Positions 38,201 to 52,200 of a DNA stretch of 64,000 nucleotides are shown here, in pieces. Both the position numbers and the translations under genes were made by a program. The stretch lies in the NCBI GenBank assembly GCA_023101885.1, contig JALPQD010000638.1:273577-337576 (forward strand). The letters are read 5' to 3'. The notes under the pieces were generated by a model that did no database searches, had not been told where the DNA came from, and saw only the letters and a list, made by a program, of their open reading frames with translations. Within the stretch, counting starts at the first letter, position 1. Each line of letters opens with the position of its first letter. Origin of the DNA: Typhlomys cinereus. Its lineage: Eukaryota; Chordata; Mammalia; Rodentia; Platacanthomyidae.

Positions 38201-40281
38201 AGAGCGCTTGTCTGGGTTGCCCACAGTTCTGCCTCAGTGGCAGTGAAAACTAGAGAAAAGCACAGGATCTCCCTCCAGGCGCGAGAGGCACCAGGAATGG
38301 AGGAAGAAGCAAGAGGAAGAAATGTCGGTCTCTGAGGGTCCTCAGAGACTGGGTCTCCACAGTAAGTGGAGGGCAGAAGGTGAGCTATTCCACTGTGAGA
38401 CAAAGGCATCAGGACTCACTTGGTTTATACTGATGCCTCCACTTTGCCTTTGGAGCTATGGAAGGCCTTGGCCTCGCCCTTTGAGCTCTCAGTCTCATGG
38501 TGCATAACATGGAGCAGAGGTTGCTCCTCAAGAGCTTACTCATATTCAAAGGAGCTCCTCTTAAAAAGTAATTGCGTTAAGTTCTTTCTCTGTGTTGCTG
38601 TGAAATTAGCCTGCTTGCTATTGTCAATCGTTGCCCTAGCTTGCTTACAGTTCTTTTATGAAAATCCTAAAGACCTTTCTAGTCAGCCCAGCTCCCCGGG
38701 GATTTGTTTACACTGTGAGGAGGACAGTGCCAAGGAGAGCACAGGAATCCAGTGACCCCTTGTTTTGCATCCTCTTCAGAACCTAGTAAAACCCTTTCAG
38801 GCCCTTGTGCTTGAGGAAAGAATGCATTTGCTACGTCTGAGAAATGAATCTTGCAGGTTATTTATTCTCCCTCAGATTCTTTTTCAGATTCAAGGCCAAC
38901 AAACTTTTCCTATAAAGGAACAAATAGTCAACATCTCAGGCTTGGAGTCTGAAATGTGGCTTCGGATGCACATGACTCTTCATTTTATTTCATGACACTT
39001 GAAAATACAGAAGCCACGAATTCTGGGCAGGATTTGCTCACCAAGTTTACCAACCCCTGACCTGACCAAACAGCATCAGGTTCTCGCAGTGGGACTTGGG
39101 CTCTAGAACTCTCCTGGGCGCATGGAAACACACAGTCGTTCCAGTGCTCTGTGCTCCTCCCTGCAGCAGCGTCGGCAGGAGGGTCTAGAGGTGGCAGATG
39201 CCCATGGGGCTGCTCCACCTGCATCTGTCCTAAAGCTCAGACAGGGTGAGGAAATCTACCACCTAAGCGAGGTGGCGGTTAGACCTGTTCTGTGGAAGCA
39301 ACATGCTCGATTTGAGTTTGCAACAGATGGCTGGCAGAGATAAGTCCCAGCCCTAGACACACAGGAGGAAGGGCTGGTTCCGATGGTAGCCGCGGAGTAG
39401 GCAGCCTGGCTGCTTTGACTTCCTCGCCTTCTTTGTTCCTCAAAACAGCCACGAGCAAGTCTCCTGTGAGTGCGTTCAGCTGGGGCGGCGTGGGGTGATG
39501 GCAGCCGCTGGGGACTACACATCTGGAACACAGAGGACCAGGAAGGGTCTATCTTTCTGCAAGACCTAGGCTCTCTGCCTCTAGGAGGCTCTGCTTTCTC
39601 ACCAGGGGTCCACTGGCTTACCTCCCAAAGCCAGACCTCCAAAAGCTCTTTCAGGATGGTCTTGTCCAGGGGTGTTAGCATCTGAATGGCCACACCGATG
39701 AGGACTGACTGCAGGCAACCAATCACTAAACAGTATCAGTAAAAACTAAAAGTAGCCAGTACACACTAATCCCAGCACTCTAGAGGATCAGGATTCATGG
39801 CCAGTTACATGAACAGGCCGGTCTCACCTATGTATTGCTCTGTTTCAAACAAACGCCCCCCAAACCCTAAAACTTAGGAGATCTGAAAAAATAAGACAAA
39901 ATCACTTGGGAGTGTGGGGATTAGGTTATTTAGGCAAGAACATTCTGGAGCACTTAGACTGTGCAGTCACTTTGAAGGCTGAGAAGACCTCAGTAGAAAT
40001 CTATCAAAATGTGTTGCACACACCCGGCCTCTGCTGCCACCGAGGACCGGGGCCTTCATGACTTGGAGGGGCGTGAAGCCGAGGTGGCACAGCTGATGTG
40101 TGAAAGGAGTGTGTTTCTGTGTACTGTGTTTATAAGTGCTTCAGATAGTATGGGCTTGGTACTGAAGTATGTTACTTATTTCAGCTTCTTAGTTTTCAGC
40201 TTTTGCTTTTTATTCATTTATAATCTTCAGCTTTGGCTGTGATATTGAGCTACTAGGCCTCTGCATAAGAGCCTGCAATGT

Positions 40282-40326
<45 letters not shown>

Positions 40327-43300
40327 ACAACACATTATTTGGCATATGAGATTCTGCATTCGCTAAATTTCTAGTATCAGTTCTCCTCCCTTTCTCAAGC
40401 TTTGCAAGTGAAGATCTGACAGAATAACTGGATCAAGGACAATCCTCGCGGTGGCACAGCTGGGACTGGACTCAACTCGGGAGCAGCCTTTGCTTCAGTC
40501 CCGAGCTGGGCATCCTTGTCCGCAAGGGCAGGGAAGGTCTCTTCCGCCTGTCCGGCAGGAGTGGACAGGGTGGGCTCTGCTGGATTGGGAGCGACAGAAG
40601 TTGTTCAGTGAGTCTAGGCAGCTGACCCTCCTCTCCAGAGTGGAGGATCGGGGCTCAGATCAAAGCCAGTGTTTGATAGTTCTAGGCATGGATCTGTATG
40701 GAAAACAAGAATAAAGAAACAAGAAATCTGTTTTAGGATGACCCTCCTCTGGGACCAGGAGCCCTTGGGGTTCAGACGCAGGAGCTTGTTCACAGAAGAA
40801 TCTCTGGTGCAAGTCAAGACTGTCTCCTGGCATTGACCACAATGCCTCTTGTCTATCTATGTCAGTTCAATGCACAGCCCACTGCTTAGCCTTATCTCTC
40901 TGCCCTTCCTCTTGTCTTATTCCTGCAGCCTCACATGCTCCTCCGCTCGCCCTAGACTCAAAGTCATTCATCTAATGTTGGGTCCTTTTTTCATTCTCAG
41001 TCAAGCCAAAGAGTGGGCGGGAGGAGGCTTCCACAGCTGGGAACCCATTCCCATGGGCTCATAGCTGGCCCTGTCTGGAGTTGCTTCACTCTTCTGGAGC
41101 AAGACCTCTGTCTTCAGAACTAGCAGCAGGTCTCTCTTCACATCTGGAAAAGTTCAAAAGTGTTTTTCTGGGTGAAGGAGGCCTTTGAGGGAGGGGTTCA
41201 AAGACATGACATCACCACAGCCAGGCCCAGCTTTCTTTGGAGATGGGGAAGGGCCAGCCTGAGCCAGATGGGATCCCTAAGAATCGATGTGTTCAGGAAA
41301 GCAGGCAGAGTGGGCAGAAGAGGGATGTCAAAAGAATTCCAGGGGTGTCTTAGGATGGTGCTTTGAAAGAGTGGTCGCTTTAGTTCAGTGTCTACCTGTC
41401 ATAACCACTTGCCCTACATGACTTCACATTTTAATGTCAGGTGGATATGGGGGTCCTATCTGAAAAAGGGAAGAGCCACTTGAGCCCCACCCCCACCCTT
41501 CCTGTTGTCTCCAGAGGCTGGGACTATGCATAAGATCCTTGTCAGTATAGACCCAGCATGATCCCCTGTAGCATGTTTACACATAGCATGATCCCTTGTA
41601 GCATGTTTATATCCAGCATGATCCCCTGTAGCATGTTTATACCCAGCATGATCCCTTGTAACATGTTTATACCCAGCATGATCCCCTGTAGCATGTTTAT
41701 ACCCAGCATGATCCCTTGTAACATGTTTATACCCAGCATGATCCCCTGTAGCATGTTTACACATAGCATGATCCCTTGTAGCATGTTTATATCCAGCATG
41801 ATCCCCTGTAGCATGTTTACACATAGCATGATCCCTTGTAACATGTTTATACCCAGCATGATCCCCTGTAGCATGTTTATATCCAACATGATCCCCTGTA
41901 GCATGTTTATACCCAGCATGATCCCTTGTAGCATGCTTATACCCAGCATGATCTCCTATTGCATATTTACTTACAACATGATCCCCTGTAGCATGTTTAC
42001 ACCCACTATGATCACCTTGTAACATGTACTTGAATCAGTGAAACCTGTGTTCTTTGCCATTTGACCATATGACCCATGCCTTTTCCTCTTGCCTAGCATC
42101 TTGATAGCATAAGTGTTTTTATTCTTCCACCTCTTTTTCTCCCTCCTCCTCCTCCTCTTTTTCCTCTCGTGTATCTCTGCCAGAAGCATGGTAGAAGCAT
42201 CTTCTGGCCTTGTTCCCTGTCCTTCCACCTTGTTAGAGACAGACTCTCTTCATAGCTGCTGTCAAGCCGATTGACTGCCTGAGTTTGGGCAGGTTCTCAG
42301 ATCTCTGGTACCATCTTCCATCCATCGTCACACCAGGATCACAGAAGCTTATTTCACTGCATCCAGCATTTCTGTGGCATGTGAGGATCTGAACTTCGAT
42401 CCTCATGAGCATACGAGTGCCTTACTTGCTGAGCCATCTTTCTAGTCCCAATGATATAGATTCTCCGTCGGCAGGATGGAGGTAATTTCTGTCCCCTCTT
42501 TACCCGACACAGAGCAGAGTGAGATTGATAGACCATCATTACCATCATTCTGTCTAGGACAGATGTGCATGGAGGAAGACGTGCGAGTTGAGACCTTGGC
42601 CATCTCCTTACAGAAGTGTTTGAGCTTCAAGGTACCCAGGACCCTCAGGGCCTTTCATTGCACACAGTGCTGTGAAGTCCAAGTCTACCTCTGGCGAGCA
42701 TGCAGTGCAGGCCCATGTCCTCCGTGCCTGAGCACGTCATACCCACATGTGAGGACGACCAAGGGGTCAACAAAATGGCTTCCAGTTCCATGTCTTCACA
42801 CACCTTCTTAGTCCCCAGGAAGACCAGCTCTGAATTTGAGACCCTCGCACTTCTGGGCTTTTGCCACAATGGTGGCCGATCAGGATTGGGTGCTGGACTC
42901 GCCCTTCTCTTCTCCTTCTCCAACACCAACTCTGGCCTGTGGTATCGGGGTCTCACACACACACACGGGGCATCCAGAAGCACATCCTTCTCCCTGCAAA
43001 CAGCCGTCTCTGGACCTTCTCGAAGCTGCTCTGACGCTGCAATTCACGCCTGAAAGGGTGGGTCAGTAAAGGACCCTTCAGCTTCGGGAAGACTCACACA
43101 AAGCTCTCTGTCTTCCTGCTGCAAGACAGGAAGAGAAACCAGTCTTGGCACTGTAGTCCTGGCAGTGAGATCCCGTCCTAAGGCTCTCGAAGGAAACGTC
43201 AGGACTGCTGGCCACAGCTGGGCTCCTCAACTCAAGGATGGTGAATGGGTTTGAAGGTCCCAGGAGTTTGGGAATGCAGCAAGACTGAGAAGGATAGAGG

Positions 43301-46300
43301 ATCTTTTTCAGGAGGTTGCATAGGGAGACTACGAATAGAGTGTTTCACGAGCTAGTCTGTTAGATGGAGGCTGACAAAACAAGTGTATTCTGAAAAGGAA
43401 ATAGTGATGCATCTTTGTGCTTTCAATCTTTGCAATATTTGTGAAGACAAAACTTTTGTATCTTAGTATTTTTCCATGTTGTGAACATTGCCATATGTTT
43501 TTGTGTTGCTTCAATTTTATAAATTCACGATGATTGTGATACTCGTGTGTGCTTATAAATATTTAGCATATTTCCTTAGGAAAAACCTAGCACTCGGAAA
43601 CCAGTCTGCTGTGTTTCTCCATTGCCACAAGGAACAGGAATGTTCCAGGCAGATTCACCTGAAGTCAAGAGTCAGGTGCTGTCATGAGGCTCCAAGGTCA
43701 AGTTCTAACCTGTCCTTGTTTCCCTGTAGCCTCTGGGTTCAGAGCAAACAACCTGACCTCTGTTGTCATGGAGACGTCCACCCTGGGAATGTTTTCATCT
43801 GTTTCTACAAATGTGTTCTCCCAAGAAACCACCACACCAAGCTCCCTTGCAAGCAGCAGCCCCCACCCTGTCTCTCAGGACAGCAGTGAGACCACAGCAA
43901 CCGTCACAGGTAATCTGAAGTGCTCGGGCCCCGGAATAATGCTGCAGACGCAGCCTGTGCTCCAGCAAGAACGCTCAGATGGGGTCACACAAGCTGCTTC
44001 CACGTGCAAGGGTACCCCAGAGTGACTTCTAGATGGCTCTCTTCACAGTGGCAACCTTAGGAGGCCGGTGTTAGGGAAGAAGACCCTGAGTGAGATTGTC
44101 CCTAATACTCATGTCCAGTTAGTAAAAATAAAAATCAGATCAGAAAGGACTCTAGAGTTTTGTGTCTCTTCTAGATGGTAGAAGTTGAATCCAGGTTCAA
44201 GCTGGAGACCTTTGGCATCTGTAGGGTAGACTAGCACCAAGCCCACTTTCTGAATCTGGAGGGCACCTCAGGCACATTCTAGATCTTGCATATCTAACTT
44301 GAGGTCCATGAGCCACGCGCCTCCCAGGATCGCTACAAAAGGGACCCAGAGCCATTTGTAGATGATAGTGTCATAATGGGACACTGCAGTTCTAGATGAC
44401 AGCTATGGACTTCCACAGTTTGCTTTTAATGAGTTGGATAAGGGTTAAAACATGAAGTAACTGCTACTTCACCTAACACCTGTTTCTGTGCAGATGGTCA
44501 CACCCATGGCATAGACTGAGACTGTGCACTTTGAGAGTATGTGGACATACTCGAATTTTGAATCTATTCCAGGGACTACGGTCAAGTTCTCAGCTACCTC
44601 TGAGATCCCTTCAGTCTCTGGAACCACACAGTCTTCGGTGTCTTCGCAGACGACCCCCCCCCTTACAGTGCCCACCACTCCAGACAACATTTCCACTTCA
44701 GAGACGGTCTGGAAGTCCAGCCCGCCAACTGTGAATGTTTCTGATTACTCGCCCAATAACACCGGCCCTGGAATGACACTGTCCACTGAACCTTATCCAT
44801 ATGCACCATCCTCTTCAATACCAAATGCTGTCAAGGTGGGTGAACTGGACCAAAAATGGTGGGTTGCCCTTCACTGCATGATATGCAGGCGGCCTCTCCC
44901 CGCACCTCTCCTCATGCTAGCCAGCGAGATTGAGGTTATTTTGAAATCAGCCTGGAGCGTGCATTTCTGGGAAGACTAACGAGATAGAAGGTGGGGGAAG
45001 AGGGTAGAGTCTAGCAACAACAGACCTATGCTTAGGGGTCCCGCATTCGGGGATGACTAGATGTCCGTCTATTACTCTGGCTCCCTAAGACCCTCCTGGA
45101 ATGCATTCCCTCAGGAATATTTGGAGCATTCCCTAAGCATTCGGATTGCTTCTCTTAAAAGGTTTACGACAAAGTATGCATTAGAGAACTCGGGGTGCCA
45201 GGCACAGAGTGGCAGTGAGGCGGGAACTGGACACACGGATGGTGGGCTCATGCTGCCCTTCTTGGCTGTCAACAGCTGAAAGCTGAAGGGCAGGACACAT
45301 GCGGGTGTGGAGTCAAAGGACAGGCATGAGGGATCGTCTGGTTTCTGTTTTTAAAGAGCCAGCATGGAATAAATCTAGGGACCAGGGAAAAAAGAGTTCT
45401 AACCAGTGCTGCCTGACCACCACATTGTGTGTAACTCAACTGACTGGAGTTGAGGAGCGGAGAATTTCTCCTTCCCCTTTCTGCATCATCCAAGCCTGTG
45501 TTCCCATAGCCCGGCCCTATAACCAAAGTCCTCACGCTCCTCTGGGGAAAGAATGCGCCATGATACAAACAAAGCAACTGTGCGCAAGTACCATTTGTTT
45601 GAAAAGCTTGGGCTCAGAAATGTTTTTGGATTTCGGATTACTTTTTTAATTAATTCAGGAATATTTAATTTGATTTGGAATGTATAGTGGCATATCTTGG
45701 GGATGAGACACAAATCAAAACACAGAACTCATCTGTTCCTTCCGCACCACACGCCCACCTGGCGGCAGGTCTATGTAACACTACTCAGTGATCAGCAGCC
45801 AGCAAGCGCCCAGAAGCTCCGCGGCGTGGAACTCCCTGCTTCTGGTATCACAGTGGAGATGGGAAAACTTGAGGTTTACTTTTATTTGTACTTTTTAAAA
45901 ATTATGTCTTATTCTTAGACACGTTCATACATAAATACGATACATTTGTGTTTTCACCCATCCTTCAAGTTTGGGATTTTGTGACATATTCAGATTTTGA
46001 ATTTTTGGATCAGGGAGCTCAACTTTTATTAAATATTTTGCTGAATGCATGCCTATGATCACAGTTGAGATTGTGAATTCAAGGCCAGTCCAGGCTAGGT
46101 GGCTATATGGCAAAGGCTGAGCTTTATGAGACTGTCTCAAAATAAGACAAACCAAACAAACAAACAAAAACAAAAACATTGGTGAAAAATACTAGTCCAA
46201 CAATAAAATTTAAAATTTTCTTTTTTCTGAAACTTCTGAGTGAATTCTTACAGACATTAAGCCGGAAAGGAAGAAATGGGTGGGGGTGGAAGGGAGCAGA

Positions 46301-49173
46301 GACGCTGACCTGCTGACTTTGTTTTTGTTGAACACAGAGAGAAATCAGATGCACAGGAATCCCACCAGTGAAGTTGGCCCAGGGCATCTGCATGGAGCTC
46401 AGTAAGGCCTCAAGCTGTGTAAGTCCTCCCTTCTTTCTCCTTGGTTCCTTCAGCCCATTCCTCCTCCCTTTCCCTTATCCCTTCTGGCACCCTGAAGGCA
46501 TCTCAGACTGGCTTGTCTTAGATTTGGATAAGGGATCTGGGGACTTAGGTGGGTCAGGCGACTTCTAATGCTGAGTCTTGAATCTGAGGAGTAAGAGGCC
46601 CATCTGGTGGGCAAAAATGGCAAAACTAATTTTAAATAAATGTTCGAGATGATTTTCAACTTGCTTTTATGTTAAGGAAGTCCTTTTCACTGTCCACATA
46701 GAAGCTCAGCCCAGCTCACAAGTTGGTATTTGCATTGCAACTCTTGAATGCATACCAGTGTCTTCCGTTGTATCCTTACATGAATGGAGTGATTAGGGCA
46801 TTTTTATAATTTATATTCAAGTTTTGATATGACCTAGGCATATTCCTCAGAGATATTCTGTTTAGGTTGTTTTATAGACTTAGGTGGATCATACTTTTGT
46901 ACGTGTTGTAGATCTGGCGTGCTCTATATTCGGGCAGGTGTCTAGATCTGGTGTGCTCTATGTCATGGTGCCTTCAGTGGCCAGGCAGGCCTTTCCCAAG
47001 TATAGTGTTCCACATTTTCAACTCTTATTCTGGGAAATCAACAGAGACATCTGTCAAAATCCAAAAATGCTATACGTTTGAACTGGAACTTGTCAAAACA
47101 CTTCAGTTTTTCTTAGTCTTTTGTATCTTTCAACATTTTTTCCCTTTTGGATTGATCCCCACTTTTTTGCATTACTGGGGACAGGCCCCAGGACCTCGTG
47201 CGTGCTAGGCAAGCTCTTCATTGCCCCGGCCACCCCACACTCTCTGCTACTGGCTTGATGGGTGTTTGAGATCATTTGTAAATGGATGGGGCGAAGGAAC
47301 GCTGGTGCTTTGCAGCAGCAATCTTTCAGATTGGGAATGCGTGTGCACGTGACCTTGACCTTCGCCTGGGCAGTGTGATGTGCTCAGGGTACCACAGAGA
47401 CGTGCTCGTTCACGTCCATAGCCTCATCATTGGCAAGGTGCAAGCAGTCAGAAGACAGGAAATCCCAAGCACCTATTAGTGGATGAAGGGATAAAGAGAA
47501 TGAAGTACACGCAGGTGTTGAATATTACTCAGCCTTGTAAAAGGAAGGCATGCATGATGCAAATCACACTTAGATGAGCCACTGAAGGGAAACTGAGCCA
47601 TCACAAAGAAAGAGATGAACCCTGCATGTCTGTTCTCATATGCCATGCCAAGTTCATAGAGGCAGAAAGGAGAGTGACGGATGCCCAGGGGATTTCATGG
47701 GAAGACATGGAGTTCTGGAGATCAACTGCATGGCATAGCGTCTACTCAGCATATTGAGTTGTACACTTAGAAATGGTTAAGGAGACTCCTTGTGTTGTGT
47801 GCATTTTGTCACAATTAAAAATATTTGGTGAATTCCCCTGGGAAAATGTCTATCACATACGATAATAAAGTTTTAGAAACCACTTTACTTTGAAGAATAA
47901 TATTTTAGAAACTGCCTGGAGAGCCACAAACACAATACTAAATCAGAGAGCTGAGCAGCATGGAAGCCTGATCTAAGGAGACACTCTGAAAGAGAGCTTG
48001 CCCGCGACCCTGCCATCCCTTTCCCCGAAGACGTGCCGCAAAGGAGAACAGCTGGGCTGCAGTGTTCGGGGCGCGCAGGCGCAGGCGAGCAGCGGGACAG
48101 AGGCACGGCAGTGTTGCAGAGGCAGCAGCAGTATAGGGCTCCACAGTGGTGCAGAGACAGCAATGCAGAGGGAGCGACACAGAGGCAGCAAGGTGCAGAG
48201 GCAGTAATTTTATTTTGAATTTTTGAAGAACTACCACTTTCAGTTTTATGTGCTGCCCTGGGGATTGGGTCCAGACCTTTGTGCATGCGAAGGACAGTTC
48301 TCTATCCCGAAGCCCGCCTCAGTTTTTTCTCCAGTGGTTATATCACTTTACGTTTCTGTCAGCAGCAGCACGCAAGGGCTCCAGAGTTTCTACGTCCCCC
48401 TCAGCACTTGTCTTTTTCTGGCTTTGATATTTAGCTATCTGAACCGATCAAGTATGATGTTGTGGTTCCCGTTACACTTCCCCAGCGATTAGTAATGCTG
48501 AGCATTGTGTGCTCCTTGCTGCTTATGTATCTTCTGAGAAACAACAATTCGTGTCTTGTACACAGACTTTGTTTCAGAACTTCCACCTCCGTTCAATACT
48601 GCCGACTAGGCTCGGCCGTGTACAGTTCGTGTCCGCGTGACTTGCAAAGAGGGAACTGGCTGGTGTTCTTGTTACTTGACGCTCGGCTTGTCCTAGTTGT
48701 CCTTCTCCCGTCACCCTGACTTCCTCTGGGGCCTTCGAGCCCTAGTCAGACTCGTCCCCAGCTCTCCTTTCCCTAAACACTGAAGGTCAGTTTCTATGCA
48801 GAAAACTAGTGTCGAAGGCAGCGTATCAGTCTCACTTGCCATTGGCTCCTCTCCTGATTGTAGCAGATCTCTTCACTACTTCAGCTGCTGTGTGAATACT
48901 GGGCTTACCTGCATTGTTGAACTGCATGCAGCAAAGATGAAAAGCTTTCTTTAGAAGGACAGATTGGGGCTGGAGAGGTGGCTCAGGGGTTAAGCCTCTG
49001 CCTTGCAGGCGGAAGGACCTGAGTTCGGATCCTAGACCCCACGTATAGATGCCCGGAGGAAGCGGGGGCGGCCTGCGTTTCTGGTCCTGGTAGGCGGAGC
49101 CTGTGAATCCCGGGGCAGAGTAAACAAGGAGGAGGTAGAGGCGTCCACGGTGGTTCCCGAATTCACCCATGGT

Positions 49174-49215
<42 letters not shown>

Positions 49216-52200
49216 ATTGAATAAATAAATAAATTTTTAAAAAAAGAAGGGCAGATGATTTATCCTGGAATCTTGGCATTGAGAACATCTCAAGAGTCAT
49301 TAGAAAGTGGCCCTTCCCTATTCCCCTCTCTCTGCTCGATTCAATCCTTTCACACGTTAAGAACATGCGGAATCTGAGGGCTCTGCCCTAGACAGAGTAG
49401 ATACTATCCCTGTTTGCACGATGAACACTTGTGTGCAGTTGTTCTTCCCAGCTGGAAGTCGTATTCTCGGGAACAGAGCAGTGCCGTGACCTCCTCCCTC
49501 CCACTCTGCCGCGCCATTTGCCCACAACACCTCTTCGGGGAGGATGTTTACCCTGAGCCTCTGGACGACCATTGTGCTCTGTCCAGGATCCACCTGCTTC
49601 TCTCTGGCCCAAGCGTGATTCACTGGTGCTGGTGGACTCCAGAGTGGGAGGCTGGCCACTGTTGTCCCCCTGTTTGATCCAAGAATCTGAGCGAGGGTGG
49701 AAGAGCCCCATCCGGTTGGAGTGCGAAGTTGAGCAACAAGTCTTGAGGTCATTTGTTTGTTTGGTGCAATGATTATGTCGTGTACATCCCCAGTCTGCAC
49801 TAAGACCCTCAGAGCCTTGGTGTATCACATGGTAATAACAATGATAAGGCAGAATATGACCACAATTTGGATCTAGAAAATGCAGTATTGAGGAAACCAA
49901 GATTATTAGCACTGATAGTAATATCTCCCACTTAGCTCATGCACCAGGTTCCAAAAATATTGGATTTTTAAAAAAAAAAAAAAACAGGACTTCTATAGTC
50001 ACCAAACAGTTTAGAGATGAGGAACTTGACACAGACTCGTTAATGACCTACGAAGGTTCTAGAACACCAGAGAATAAGGACTGATGTCTGCCTGTCGCAG
50101 TGGGATTGGAGTCCTGGCGAATCCTGGATCTGAACCGTGGACGGTGGGGAGAACCCGGGCGAGTAAACTGTCTTTCCATCGGGGCCCTGCAGTGAGCTGA
50201 ACGTTTCCTCAGAAGCCAGGAGGGGCCTCGACGCCACGCATTGCTCTGCCTGTTTTTTAGGCCCATTTACAGTTTTTTCTGCTCACCTGAACCCAGATGT
50301 GCAGACCTGTCTTGTGGTGCCTCGGGGTCTTCACCTATGGGAGGGAGAAAGGAATAGGTGCTGGGACAGCCAGTGCATCAGCGCGAACGGGGCCGTAATT
50401 TTCATGTATACAGAGTGGGCGTCTTGACCCTTCCTGCCCGTGGTTTTCACGCAGGATCATAGAATCAGAACTTGATAGACGTGAGAATTGCTGCGTGTTG
50501 TCAAGGTGCATCTTCTCAGCGCTGAGCAAGCGGGAAGGAGTCTCCTTGCTCGGCAGCCTCAGGCTATGACAGCCCTGTCCCTCCTTACTCAGGAAGCAGC
50601 ATTTCAAGCAGACTCTTGCGAGCCCACAGTCACGGTGGAGGGTCACGGTGGAGGGCTCCCTCGCTCGTCATCCGGGAGGTCCAGTACCGCGAGGGTGCTT
50701 CGCCCAAGGAGCAACTTATAAGGCCAACCGTGCCCTTCTGGCCTCTGCCAGGCTCAGTTGTTTTCCAAGGTTCCCTGAAATTCCAGGGGTCTGAGGCCAA
50801 TTCTGTGCTTGTCTGACACAGGCACAAAGGAGTGGGGTTTTCCTGCCTCAGGTCTCAGAAGTAGGAAAACACCCAGGCTCCCTTCCAAACGCTAGGTCCT
50901 CTGCCCAGAAGAAGCTGCAGTTCCGCGGGCAGGAAGCCTTTCCCAGGAGGTCAGATCTAATGACTGTCACACACCCCACAGCTTTCCCTTCACAGGAAAG
51001 TTCTCAGAAGCTGAGGCATTTCCCCTCCTGCCATCTGCCTTCAGTTGGGGGTGTGCAGGGAGACTCTGGAGTCACTGTGGGAGGCGAGAGAGCGGGTTCA
51101 GAGGGTGGCTGTGACGCAGGTGCAGGAGCTGGCGGGGTCTCCTTCTAAGCCCCTGGGCCCTGTGGACCAGTCAGCAACCTGGAGGAGAATCTGGCAACAC
51201 CATCAAAACCAGGTTCCGTGCGCTCAGCAGAAACCGAACATGAGCACAACGTCTGAGGCACTAGACAGCAGAGGCAAGAGGCGGCGATGTGCCCTGGAGT
51301 GTTTGCCCGGACGCGTGCTTCCCACCCTCCCCCCAGCTTTTCTTCCCTTAGGACCTGCCTAGGTTCTGAGATGAAGTGCATTCGGGGTGCTATGACCACA
51401 GCCTCTTCAGTTTTTCTTCTTTCATTTGACTGTTGTGACCTTGATACAAAAGGTTTCTTAGTTACATTTCATTATTCATATTTTTCAGAGGAAATGTTGC
51501 ATCGCATAGCCAGGCATGAGTAACCTTTGAATAAGATAATATTTCCAAGTGTGTTCTCTCATATAATTTTTTCTTATTGCTCCATTGCATATAATTTAGC
51601 AGTAACTTTTAAGTTGAAATCATAGAAAGAAGGCTTTCTCATGGAGGGCATGATGTTACATCTGGATGTTCTGGGCAGCCAGCGTTTCTCGTAATTCTGT
51701 CTCCCGATCTGTGTTTCTCTCTGTCTTCCAGGAGGAGTTTAAGAAGGAAAAAGGAGAGGGTCTAACCCAAGCACTGTGTGAGACAGAAAAGGCTGACCCC
51801 AAGGCTGGGGCGGCAGTGTGTTCTCTGCTCCTCGCCCAGTCCGAGGTCAAGCCCGAGTGCCTGCTCATGGTCTTCACCAATAGCACAGGTGAGAGCCACT
51901 TGCCTCGCGGCTCAAGACTGAGGAGGCAGAACCTGGCTCGCTGAGTTGGGAGATCCTGGGTGGAGCTCCTGCATCTCAGCTGGAGCCAGAACCTGGCAGA
52001 GAGACCCCGCTCTCCATGCAGAGCTGGGACACTAGGACAAAGCAAAATCAACTAGACTAGCTTCCAGATTTAGCAATCTCTGCTTCTAATTCTAGAACTT
52101 TCCAGCAAACTCAACCTCATGGAAAAGCACCAGTCTGACTTGAGAAAGGTAAGTGTATGAGATCATGCATCTCAGAGGGAACCCTGGGTCAGGGGAGGAG

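Larger units (their letters stand above)
35172..43729 (+). other. CD34: CD34 intron 1 (8.6 kb)
   Basis: Starts GTGAGT and ends TAG. Contents seen: rest of the CpG island with a duplicated GC palindrome (35245-35275), an ATAC/ATGC microsatellite (37316-37411), an antisense SINE fragment (37430-37522), a B1 remnant (39750-39858), a TG repeat (40284-40325), a 30-bp minisatellite (41558-42025) and an antisense SINE head (42365-42448). The remainder is unique sequence with no further exon recognised. Intron 1 is the usual place for CD34 intronic control elements, but I cannot point to one. Confidence 0.85.
46419..51731 (+). other. CD34: CD34 intron 4 (5.3 kb)
   Basis: Starts GTAAGT and ends CAG. 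It holds antisense SINE fragments (47148-47236, 48246-48310), a LINE-1 3' end (47420-47822) and a full composite SINE (48966-49244). 49260-51700 is mostly unique sequence. No exon-like homology was recognised. Confidence 0.85.

Noticed and set aside
41456..42025. 189-codon minus-strand frame and 154-codon plus-strand frame
   Set aside because: Both come from the 30-bp minisatellite in CD34 intron 1.
41558..42025. Possible CRISPR array (regular 24-32 bp repeats here and at 5585, 25365, 54659)
   Set aside because: The units are head-to-tail without unique spacers, and the DNA is mammalian.
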